From an uncultured Desulfobulbus sp. (GTDB taxonomy: Bacteria; Desulfobacterota; Desulfobulbia; Desulfobulbales; Desulfobulbaceae): a stretch of 6,644 nt of DNA. Under the pieces are notes generated by a model. That model ran no database searches. It had not been told where the DNA came from and saw only the letters and a list, made by a program, of their open reading frames with translations. Shown in pieces: positions 1 through 6,644 of this stretch (the first letter of the stretch is position 1; the number at the start of each line of letters is the position of its first letter). A program made the position numbers and the translations under genes. The DNA lies in assembly GCA_946539945.1 (NCBI GenBank), contig CAMNHX010000094.1, positions 1 through 6,644 on the forward strand, given 5' to 3'.

Positions 1-128
1 AGTTCGACGGTGAAGGAGAAGAGACGGTTTAGTCCCTCGGTCCCGGCAAAGCGGATGACGTGGAAGCTGTCCTCCGGCAGGGAAGAGGCAGTGAAACGAA
101 ACCATTCGGTGTAGGTGCGGTCTGGCAT
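1..128 (-). CDS. vgrG: Type VI secretion spike protein VgrG (TssI), N-terminal fragment
   Basis: Only the first 42 codons lie in the window; the gene runs off the left edge. VgrG trimers form the tip of the type VI secretion needle and carry effectors into target cells. The visible N-terminus reads MPDRTYTEWFRFTASSLPED, followed by a segment with FHVIRFAGTEGLNRLFSF and VEL. The pattern 'V..F.G.EGLN.LF.F.VEL' is typical of the first strand pair of the VgrG/gp27-like domain, where the protein describes a field ending in EGL(N/S)xL(F/Y)xFxVEL. The ATG is supported by AGGA six bases upstream. A promoter candidate lies 49-77 bases upstream of the ATG, so the gene may be expressed separately from the sulfatase gene that ends 144 bases before it. 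Any effector or adaptor genes would lie beyond the left edge. A phage-tail-like (contractile injection) homologue cannot be excluded from so short a piece. Confidence 0.75.
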   Translation of the reverse strand, partial: MPDRTYTEWFRFTASSLPEDSFHVIRFAGTEGLNRLFSFTVE

Positions 129-134
129 GGGGTT

Positions 135-138
135 TCCT
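135..138 (-). promoter_or_regulatory. Ribosome binding site of vgrG
   Basis: AGGA, in the context CAGGAAACCCC, ends six bases before the minus-strand ATG at 128. It supports this start for the truncated vgrG. Confidence 0.55.
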
Positions 139-176
139 GTTTTTGTGGGCTTGGGGTATGCACAGAGCGAAAGGCT

Positions 177-205
177 ATGATAAAGGCAAGGGGTGGAAAG
201 GGCAA
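177..205 (-). promoter_or_regulatory. Candidate sigma70-type promoter for vgrG
   Basis: On the minus strand, TTGCCC (200-205) and TATCAT (177-182) are separated by exactly 17 bases and face vgrG. Both boxes match the consensus at four of six or more of the strong positions. Transcription would start about 40 bases upstream of the vgrG ATG. No intrinsic terminator was found between the sulfatase stop codon and this point, so read-through is also possible. Confidence 0.35.
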
Positions 206-272
206 GCGTGAGGAGAGGCGTCTTTTTTTCGCCGCCGGGACCAAGAGGTGTTGGCCAGAGTGCCGCGCTGCC

Positions 273-2405
273 CTACCTGCCCTTCCCCTGACGGACAATC
301 ACGTCAAAGCGGTCAATCTGCAGGACCGCGTCCGGGCTTGTGCCCACCAGAAAAAAGGAAAAACTGCGGCGGGCACGGCGGTTGTGAAAGGAAAAGGACT
401 TTTCCAGCACCTCGCCACTGTGTAGCGCGGGCAGCACCGGCAGGACCACATCCTTTTGCTCGTATTCCCACTCCTTGACTGCCAGCCGGAGCTGCACGCC
501 TTCAGGTGGCGCTTTGAGCATGGTCAGGCGCATCCGCACTTCAACATCAGAGTTTTCCGGGAAGTCAAGGTACTGTGCGCCAATCAGGTTGTCGCTCCAG
601 TCGTTGCCCGGTTTTGCGTTCAAGGTTCGCTTTTCGCCCTCACCAAAGCAGAGCAGCCGCTCCTTGTCGCCAAGACCTGTGTGCAGTCTGTTGTCCAAGG
701 CACGGGCAATAGCTGCCATTTCCCGCGCCTGCTTGCCAGAGAAGCGCTGCACCTTCTCCGGCGGCTGACCCAAAAGGCTGTCCGCTTGAGTGCGCCAGCA
801 GCGACCGTCTGCGGTACACTCCAAACGCATATTGTCTGCCGTGTGTCGGCGGAGCGCGGAAGCGGTAAAGGAGAGCATCTCCCGCGGCTCCTGATAGTCG
901 CGGAAAAGGCTGCGACCAACCACAGACAGAGGCACAGGCTGGGAAAAATAGTCCAGAACCGAGGCAGTCAGGTCCACATTGCCATATCCGCCCCTCTTGA
1001 TGCGGGGCAGTTTGTCACGCCCTTCCGGAGCCAGAACCATGCCCAGTCCCCAGGCGCTGACCCAGGGGGCCAGGGCTGCGCCGTGGGATTCGTCCGAAGT
1101 GACAATGACCAGCGTATCCCGCAAAACACCGTCCTTTTTCAGCTGGTTCAGAAAGACGCCCACCGCCTCATCCAGAAGCGCGACAGCCGCATCCTTGCGG
1201 GAAGGATACTGGTCTGCGATCTCGTCCGGGACCGCGTAGGGCTGGTGTGTGCCCACAGTGAGCAGGGTCAGCATCCAGGGCTTGCCGGTCCTGCGCAACT
1301 GTTTGATGTAGCGCCGCGCTCCCTTGAAAAAGGCGCGGTCATCCTTGCCCCACTCAAAGGGAAAGCTGTTTGGCTCCTGAAACCATTCCACCCCATGCGC
1401 CTCATCAAAACCCACCTGCGCCATGACCCGGTCCTTGGACATGAAGCCCAGCCCTGCGGCCTGCAAGTAGTGGGTTGACCAGCCCCGGGCACGCATCTGC
1501 GCAGGCAGACAGTCCTTGGCCCGGTCCGGGAAGGCTTGCAACTCAAAAGCCTTGGGTGTGTCCCAGGAAAACTTGCTGAAGTCACCGCAGAGAAGCGCGT
1601 ACAGGCCGCGAATGGTCTGATGGCTGTGGACTGTGAAATCAGGAACCAACATGGCTCCTTGGGTGGCAGCATCCAGTTTCTGCATGGTGAGGGGCGCGTC
1701 CTTGGCGGAAAGACCCAAGGCTTCCCGGATTTCCGGGATGTACAGGCCCGGAATGCCCTCCAGAATGACGATCAGGACATTTTTTGCCTTGCCGTGCTCA
1801 ATCAGCGCCTTGCCCTGCAAGTCAGCCTGAATCAGCCCCAGAGGCAGTTGCTCCACGCTGTACTCCACCCTGGTCCAGGAATTGTTGAGCGCTGCATCCA
1901 GCACAAACCAGTGCAGCGGATTATAGCGGTCGGTCATGGGCTGGTTTGCCAAACTCTGGGACAGCAGTTCATGCCCGGTCAGCAGCAGGATCACTGCGAG
2001 AGCGCCTGCGGCCAGACTCCGCCACGCGGTCAGCCGTTTGAGCGGTGCAAAGGCCAGCAGCAGCACGCTGCCCAGTTGTACCCCAGCAAAGAGTGGAGAG
2101 GACAGATCCATGCCGTCAGTGGTGTTTTTGACAAAGCCCGGATCTGTCAGATAGTGCAGGTCCTGCCAGACCGGGTAGCGCTGGAGCGAGAACAGAAGCT
2201 CCTGTGCGCCCACCTGAAACAAGCCCCAAAGGAGCGCCAGCGCAACCCGTAAAGCCCGGGGACAGGCCCAGGCCAGCAGAAAAAAAGTCAAGCCCAAGGC
2301 CAGATCAGAGACCAGACCAGCCAGATGTTCAGGATGGGTTAGGCGAAAGGCCGCAGGGGCAAAGGCAGCGATTGCCAGAACACACAGAGGCAGACAGCGT
2401 TGCAC
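273..2405 (-). CDS. Membrane-anchored LTA-synthase/phosphoglycerol-transferase-type sulfatase-like enzyme
   Basis: A 710-residue protein. Five hydrophobic segments occupy the N-terminal part (about residues 3-20, 28-49, 50-72, 103-121 and 128-148). A sulfatase/alkaline-phosphatase-fold domain follows at about 205-510, which should lie outside the inner membrane. Family landmarks are NVLIVILEG (209-217, metal-ligand Glu216), HSHQTIRG (260-267, Thr264 in the place of the catalytic threonine), WGKDDRAFF (352-360), THQPY (386-390, His387) and TSDESHG (436-442, Asp438 and His441). Relatives (LtaS, OpgB/MdoB) move phosphoglycerol or similar groups from lipid donors to envelope glycans; the substrate here is unknown. 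Residues of about 570-710 form an extra, strand-rich C-terminal region not needed for the fold. The GTG start is chosen because AGAAGGAG lies eight bases upstream and a hydrophobic segment begins at once. The gene is divergent from gdhA and upstream of vgrG. A phosphoethanolamine transferase or true sulfatase are less likely alternatives. Confidence 0.8.
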   Translation of the reverse strand: MQRCLPLCVLAIAAFAPAAFRLTHPEHLAGLVSDLALGLTFFLLAWACPRALRVALALLWGLFQVGAQELLFSLQRYPVWQDLHYLTDPGFVKNTTDGMDLSSPLFAGVQLGSVLLLAFAPLKRLTAWRSLAAGALAVILLLTGHELLSQSLANQPMTDRYNPLHWFVLDAALNNSWTRVEYSVEQLPLGLIQADLQGKALIEHGKAKNVLIVILEGIPGLYIPEIREALGLSAKDAPLTMQKLDAATQGAMLVPDFTVHSHQTIRGLYALLCGDFSKFSWDTPKAFELQAFPDRAKDCLPAQMRARGWSTHYLQAAGLGFMSKDRVMAQVGFDEAHGVEWFQEPNSFPFEWGKDDRAFFKGARRYIKQLRRTGKPWMLTLLTVGTHQPYAVPDEIADQYPSRKDAAVALLDEAVGVFLNQLKKDGVLRDTLVIVTSDESHGAALAPWVSAWGLGMVLAPEGRDKLPRIKRGGYGNVDLTASVLDYFSQPVPLSVVGRSLFRDYQEPREMLSFTASALRRHTADNMRLECTADGRCWRTQADSLLGQPPEKVQRFSGKQAREMAAIARALDNRLHTGLGDKERLLCFGEGEKRTLNAKPGNDWSDNLIGAQYLDFPENSDVEVRMRLTMLKAPPEGVQLRLAVKEWEYEQKDVVLPVLPALHSGEVLEKSFSFHNRRARRSFSFFLVGTSPDAVLQIDRFDVIVRQGKGR

Positions 2406-2413
2406 GAGAGGTA

Positions 2414-2421
2414 CTCCTTCT
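2414..2421 (-). promoter_or_regulatory. Ribosome binding site deciding the GTG start of the sulfatase-like gene
   Basis: AGAAGGAG on the minus strand, eight bases before GTG at 2405. No in-frame ATG lies nearby at a better distance, so the site fixes the non-ATG start. Confidence 0.6.
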
Positions 2422-2450
2422 CATCCTCAAGTTGGATTTTGATCAGACTG

Positions 2451-2506
2451 TGCGGCAAGCCCTGCCCTTTTGGGCACAGAAGAGAGCGCAAAGCCCGCTT
2501 GCCGCA
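2451..2506 (-). repeat. 10-bp inverted repeat in the leader of the sulfatase-like gene
   Basis: TGCGGCAAGC (2451-2460) and GCTTGCCGCA (2497-2506) are perfect reverse complements separated by 36 bases. Inside the loop is a second small hairpin, TGCCC-TTTT-GGGCA (2463-2476). The structure lies 46-101 bases upstream of the GTG start on the minus strand. It lacks a following T run, so it is not an intrinsic terminator. It could be a folded mRNA leader or a split operator. No convincing promoter was found for this gene. Confidence 0.45.
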
Positions 2507-2599
2507 AACCGGCCTTCTCTACCAGAAAACACCGGCTCCTGCCTCCCCTATTTTGCGTGACCTGCCCGCAAAAAAAGACGCACCCTCACTGAAAAACCC

Positions 2600-4044
<1,445 letters not shown>

Positions 4045-4072
4045 TCGCGGCACAACAGGATTCAGGCAAGAC

Positions 4073-4107
4073 AAAAGGCCGTCCGCTTTGCCGGACGGCC
4101 TTTTTTT
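4073..4107 (+). terminator. Intrinsic terminator of gdhA, possibly bidirectional
   Basis: GGCCGTCCG (4077-4085) and CGGACGGCC (4092-4100) form a perfect 9-bp GC-rich stem with a six-base loop, followed by seven T (4101-4107). Four A before the stem can extend it and give a shorter U run on the minus strand, so it may also stop transcription of the convergent exported-protein gene. Confidence 0.95.
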
Positions 4108-4163
4108 GGTCTCTCTGTGTCTGCGCGTAGCAGGCAGGAGCTACAGTGTTTGATTGCACTGCT

Positions 4164-4748
4164 TCAGTTCCGCTCGCAGTGCAGGCTAATCAGGGTCCAG
4201 GTCTTCTTGCCCTGCCACACGCTGGGACGCGCCAAGGCCCGGCACTGGCCTCCGGTATCCTCTCCGGTTTCCGAGTTGTAGAGGATACCCTTCATCCGCA
4301 CCTGTCCCTTGTCGCTTGCTGCCTCCTGCACCCGCACGTACAAATGCTGCTCCCCGTCTGCGCCTTCAAAGTGGAAGTCGTGACCATCGTAGTGGAACTT
4401 CTGACCGCCATACTCGGCGCTGGCGAGTTTGGGCGTTCTGCCGAAATACTTTTTCACGCTCTCCTGCGCGTGGCGACCGTCCATTTTCAGGTTGCCCCAG
4501 CGGCAGTTTGCGCAATTCCTGATCCGTGACTGGTAGTTGTTCACGTAGTTGTGCCAGACACCGAAGTAGATCAGCTCATCGGCGTAGCGATCGTTTTCAT
4601 CCAGATCGTACAGCCCCAGTTCCGTGAAGTTGGAGAGAAAGACACCCATCTTCTTCAACTCCGCGTCAGAGGCGGCAAACAGGGGACTTGCCACGGGTAC
4701 GGTCAGGACAAAGAGCAGAGTCAGAAGAGCCAGAAAAACACGTTGCAT
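4164..4748 (-). CDS. Exported protein of unknown function with four cysteines
   Basis: I do not recognise the family. The 194-residue product begins with a signal peptide: a charged MQR, a hydrophobic core at about residues 4-20, and a likely cleavage near residues 25-26 (PLFAAS). It has no lipobox cysteine, so a soluble periplasmic or secreted protein is expected. The mature part starts with a helix-like segment (KKMGVFLSNFTELGLYDLDE, 32-51). It contains NCANC (78-82), Cys169 and Cys191, which could form two disulfides. The later part is rich in aromatic residues and in alternating strand-like stretches (HYDGHDFHF, QHLYVRV). The ATG at 4748 is chosen because AGGAGG precedes it and the signal peptide begins there; a start 78 bases upstream would bury the signal. 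The gene is convergent with gdhA and lies 198 bases downstream of radA in the same direction. It could be co-transcribed with radA or use its own promoter. Confidence 0.8.
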   Translation of the reverse strand: MQRVFLALLTLLFVLTVPVASPLFAASDAELKKMGVFLSNFTELGLYDLDENDRYADELIYFGVWHNYVNNYQSRIRNCANCRWGNLKMDGRHAQESVKKYFGRTPKLASAEYGGQKFHYDGHDFHFEGADGEQHLYVRVQEAASDKGQVRMKGILYNSETGEDTGGQCRALARPSVWQGKKTWTLISLHCERN

Positions 4749-4752
4749 AATG

Positions 4753-4758
4753 CCTCCT
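4753..4758 (-). promoter_or_regulatory. Ribosome binding site of the exported-protein gene
   Basis: AGGAGG on the minus strand, four bases before ATG 4748. The spacing is slightly short, but the match to the anti-Shine-Dalgarno sequence is full. It decides the start at the signal peptide. Confidence 0.65.
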
Positions 4759-4885
4759 GAAAGGAATGGAAAAACAGGGCGCTTTTGTGTGCGCCTGCCT
4801 CGATCCTGTCCGATCTTGCCTCTCACGCCAGAACAGGGATTCCGCCGTATTCGGAGCAGAACGCTTCAGAATCGCTTGGACAGAC

Positions 4886-4913
4886 AGAATACAGGGAAGG
4901 AGCAGAGGCGCAA
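4886..4913 (-). promoter_or_regulatory. Weak promoter candidate for the exported-protein gene
   Basis: TTGCGC (4908-4913) and TATTCT (4886-4891) on the minus strand, 16 bases apart, lie within the 198-base gap after radA. The match is modest. No T-run hairpin is visible after the radA stop codon, so read-through from radA is an alternative. Confidence 0.22.
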
Positions 4914-4946
4914 GCCAAAAGACATTTTGCCTCCTACCAATCCAAC

Positions 4947-6326
4947 TTATCCGACGCCAAAGAGCTGTCTGGCCAACTCGCCCACGTTGGCAATTGGTGT
5001 CAGTTCCATGCCCTTGGTCGTTGCCTTGCGCTCCTGCATCTGCCGCCATGTGGACACAGGCAGGAGAAAACGGGTAAAACCCAGCCGCGCCGCCTCCTGC
5101 AGGCGCTGGTCCATCTGCCCCACTGCCCGCACCTCGCCTGCAAGCCCAACCTCACCACAGACCACGGTCTGGGCATCAATGGGCCGATCCAGATAGCTGG
5201 ACAACAGCGCGGTTGCCACACCCAAGTCCAACGCTGGCTCTTCTATGCGGATACCGCCCGCAATGTTGAGAAAGATGTCATGGTCTATCAGGTTGACCCC
5301 CTGCTTCTTCTCCAGAACCGCTGTCAAAAGCGCCAGACGCTGGGCATCCGCGCCAATGGCTGTGCGTCGGCCTGAACCGCCGTTTGAGCGGCTCACCAGG
5401 GCCTGCACCTCCACCATAATCGGTCTGCTGCCTTCCATACTGGGCAAGACCACAGAACCGGGCGCTCCCTTGGGGCGCTCCGCCAAAAACAGCGCAGAGG
5501 GATTGGCTACCTCTGCAAGCCCCTGTTCCCGCATGGTGAAGACCCCAATCTCGTTGGTGGAACCAAAGCGGTTCTTCACCGCCCGCAGGATGCGGAATAC
5601 CTGACCCCTATCGCCTTCAAAGTACAGCACTGTATCAACCATGTGCTCCAGCACCCGCGGCCCGGCAATACTGCCCTCCTTGGTGACATGGCCCACGAGA
5701 AAAACCGGGATACCCTGTTGCTTGGCCAGGGCCAGGAGCCGCGCCGCTGACTCCCGTACCTGCGTGATGGACCCGGGAAGGGAACCGGCCTCGCGGGTAA
5801 ACACGGTCTGGATGGAATCCACTGCCAGAAGCGCTGGTCGCCGCTGTTCCGCAAGCCCTATCAGTTCTTCCACGCAGGTTTCCGTGGCAACCGCAATATC
5901 AGCGCGGTTGACGCACAGCCGGGCTGCACGCATCCGTACCTGCTGGAGCGACTCTTCACCAGTCACATACAAAACCTGCCCATAGGTCGCGGCCACGCCT
6001 GCCATGAACTGCAAGAGCAGGGTTGACTTGCCAATGCCCGGATCGCCGCCCACCAGCACCAGAGAGCCAGGGACAATGCCGCCGCCCAGTACGCGATCCA
6101 GCTCGGCAATGCCGGTCTGCAAGCGGTTCAAGTTAGAGACTTCGCTGTTGCCGCCATCCAGGGGTTGCACGGTGATGGGATTATGGCCTGTTTTGGGATG
6201 GGTGGAGACAGTACTTTCCAAAAGGCTGTCCCAAGCGCCGCAGTCCGGGCATCGGCCCAGCCATTTTGCAGCTTCAAAGCCGCACTGCTGACAGCGGAAC
6301 AGGGTTTTTGTTTTGGCAGGGGGCAT
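4947..6326 (-). CDS. radA: DNA repair ATPase RadA (Sms), branch-migration protein
   Basis: RadA is a cytoplasmic RecA-like ATPase that helps process recombination intermediates and extend the heteroduplex after RecA strand exchange. The 459-residue length is normal. An N-terminal four-cysteine zinc finger (Cys12, Cys15, Cys26, Cys29) is followed by the ATPase core, with Walker A GDPGIGKST (94-102), VTGEES (121-126), Walker B LLAVDSIQT (166-174) and the RadA signature KNRFG (251-255). The C-terminal Lon-like domain covers about 275-459. It has PALDLG (364-369), where active Lon has its serine, so no protease activity is expected, as usual for RadA. The ATG at 6326 places the zinc finger at the normal distance and starts MPPAKTKTLF, as in relatives. 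No Shine-Dalgarno sequence precedes it; a GTG at 6440 would add 38 residues with no family support. The upstream leader is unusual and is described separately. Confidence 0.96.
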   Translation of the reverse strand: MPPAKTKTLFRCQQCGFEAAKWLGRCPDCGAWDSLLESTVSTHPKTGHNPITVQPLDGGNSEVSNLNRLQTGIAELDRVLGGGIVPGSLVLVGGDPGIGKSTLLLQFMAGVAATYGQVLYVTGEESLQQVRMRAARLCVNRADIAVATETCVEELIGLAEQRRPALLAVDSIQTVFTREAGSLPGSITQVRESAARLLALAKQQGIPVFLVGHVTKEGSIAGPRVLEHMVDTVLYFEGDRGQVFRILRAVKNRFGSTNEIGVFTMREQGLAEVANPSALFLAERPKGAPGSVVLPSMEGSRPIMVEVQALVSRSNGGSGRRTAIGADAQRLALLTAVLEKKQGVNLIDHDIFLNIAGGIRIEEPALDLGVATALLSSYLDRPIDAQTVVCGEVGLAGEVRAVGQMDQRLQEAARLGFTRFLLPVSTWRQMQERKATTKGMELTPIANVGELARQLFGVG

Positions 6327-6384
6327 GGTGGTGTTTTGGGTTTGTTTTGATGGATGGGATGGGAGAGGTGGAAGAAGGATTTTA
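6327..6384 (-). promoter_or_regulatory. G-free, C/A/T-only leader directly before radA
   Basis: Over 58 bases, from 6384 to the radA ATG, the minus strand has no G (the plus strand has no C). It therefore cannot contain a Shine-Dalgarno sequence and should be nearly unstructured as RNA. TAAAAT (6379-6384) at its upstream end is a good -10 box, but the matching -35 position is poor and falls in the adjacent hairpin. C-rich, G-poor RNA is the known preference of Rho, so a Rho entry site is possible. The plus strand carries GG/GGG runs (about 6351-6368) that could form a two-layer G-quadruplex. Confidence 0.5.
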
Positions 6385-6390
6385 CCGGGC

Positions 6391-6433
6391 TGCGCGGAAA
6401 GCTCCGCCCTGAAGGGCGGGGATGGATAGCGCA
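6391..6433 (+). repeat. GC-rich compound hairpin, resembling an IS200/IS605-type end
   Basis: The inner stem CTCCGCCC (6402-6409) and GGGCGGGG (6414-6421) has eight pairs around a TGAA loop. One pair is T-G, a wobble only if the plus strand is the folded one. An outer stem TGCGC/GCGCA (6391-6395 and 6429-6433) closes it across an asymmetric internal loop. No T run follows on either strand, so it is not an intrinsic terminator. Hairpins of this look, with GGGG followed by ATGGAT-like sequence, occur at ends of IS200/IS605 elements and in guide RNA scaffolds of TnpB; that link is from memory of such sequences and no tnpB or tnpA is present here. A freestanding repeat or radA control element is equally possible. 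Confidence 0.4.
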
Positions 6434-6462
6434 AACCCACTTGCCTTTTTCCCGGTCTTCGC

Positions 6463-6570
6463 CTAGTACACTGTAACAGCTAAATATTTACAAAATGTCG
6501 CAGTGCTTCTTTTGGCCCAATCTCATTTTGTGGTGAATGTGTGCAACTTTTAGGAGTTATTATGTACTAG
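6463..6570. mobile_element. Candidate miniature fold-back element (MITE-like), 108 bp, bounded by CTAG
   Basis: The ends are imperfect inverted repeats: 6463-6484 against the reverse complement of 6549-6570 matches at 17 of 22 positions without gaps, starting with eight identical bases (CTAGTACA). If CTAG at each end is the duplicated target, the element is 100 bp inside. Its centre (6516.5) coincides with a small palindrome TTGG-C-CCAA (6512-6520). A further perfect 8-bp inverted pair, ACAAAATG/CATTTTGT, lies inside (6490-6497 and 6524-6531). The segment is visibly richer in A and T than the rest of the window. It codes for nothing. CTAG-type targets are known for some IS5-family elements, but no family can be assigned. 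It may instead be the end region of a larger element continuing off the right edge. Confidence 0.38.
6465..6493 (-). promoter_or_regulatory. Promoter candidate inside the fold-back element, facing radA
   Basis: TTGTAA (6488-6493) and TGTACT (6465-6470) on the minus strand are 17 bases apart, with four of six matches in each box. It would give radA a leader of about 130 bases that includes the GC-rich hairpin and the G-free tract. It overlaps the left terminal repeat of the candidate element. Confidence 0.25.
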
Positions 6571-6644
6571 TAGTCCGTAACCCTTAAAGGTTTGCGAAAT
6601 CTCTCAACAGGAGTGCTCGTTCACTCCTTGAACGTTTCCCAGAT
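6571..6644. other. Right-edge segment with two small palindromes, no supported gene
   Basis: AACCCTTAAAGGTT (6579-6592) is a 14-bp palindrome with one mismatched pair. AGGAGTG and CACTCCT (6609-6615, 6622-6628) form a perfect 7-bp stem with a six-base loop; no T run follows. A minus-strand frame stays open from the right edge to TAA at 6584-6586 (19 codons) and could be the end of a gene outside the window, but it is too short to support. Confidence 0.35.

Noticed and set aside
217..230. GCGTCTTTTTTT motif at 218-229 also found on the minus strand near 2570-2581
   Set aside because: The shared 12 bases are mostly a T run; the flanks differ, so a true repeat is not supported.
60..425. 121-codon plus-strand open frame across the vgrG/sulfatase gap
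   Set aside because: It overlaps antisense coding sequence at both ends and has no motif or start signal.
456..1478. 340-codon plus-strand open frame opposite the sulfatase-like gene
   Set aside because: An antisense shadow with no recognisable domain or good ribosome binding site; the minus strand carries clear catalytic motifs. The same holds for 1536-2252.
4749..4826. 26-residue N-terminal extension of the exported protein
   Set aside because: It would place a basic segment before the signal peptide; AGGAGG marks the inner ATG.
4785..5375. 196-codon plus-strand open frame over the end of radA
   Set aside because: It overlaps the conserved Lon-like domain of radA and has no family features.
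6402..6421. GC-rich hairpin as an intrinsic terminator
   Set aside because: No T run follows the stem on either strand.
6327..6440. GTG start at 6440 adding 38 residues to RadA
   Set aside because: RadA proteins begin a few residues before the zinc finger; the extension is encoded by the hairpin and the G-free leader and is not protein-like.

Overview
This window looks like bacterial chromosome from a GC-rich Gram-negative organism. The genes are closely packed, most have clear Shine-Dalgarno sequences, and both a type VI secretion VgrG fragment and a membrane-anchored LTA-synthase-type sulfatase are present. A proteobacterium is likely. A Desulfovibrionaceae-like host is a guess from the gene mix and protein style, and the sequence does not prove it.

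Layout. (1) Bases 1-128, minus strand: the first 42 codons of a VgrG spike protein, which continues off the left edge. (2) 273-2405, minus: a 710-residue membrane protein with an extracytoplasmic alkaline-phosphatase/sulfatase-fold domain and an extra C-terminal region. (3) 2406-2691: a divergent control region holding a 10-bp inverted repeat in the sulfatase leader and, on the gdhA side, a promoter candidate, a C8 tract, a small palindrome and a helically phased direct repeat. (4) 2692-4044, plus: gdhA, NADP-type glutamate dehydrogenase, followed by a textbook intrinsic terminator. (5) 4164-4748, minus: an unrecognised exported 194-residue protein with four cysteines, convergent with gdhA. 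(6) 4947-6326, minus: radA, the DNA-repair ATPase. (7) 6327-6644: 318 bases without a supportable gene, but rich in structure. It holds a leader with no G in radA mRNA sense, a GC-rich compound hairpin, and an AT-richer 108-bp fold-back element bounded by CTAG.

The genes do not form one pathway. gdhA (ammonia assimilation) and radA (recombination repair) are housekeeping genes. The sulfatase-like enzyme and the exported protein point to the envelope, and VgrG marks the edge of a type VI secretion locus outside the window. No complete novel multigene system is visible. The least ordinary DNA is the region upstream of radA, where a possible miniature mobile element, a possible IS200/IS605-type hairpin and a G-free leader without a Shine-Dalgarno sequence lie next to each other.
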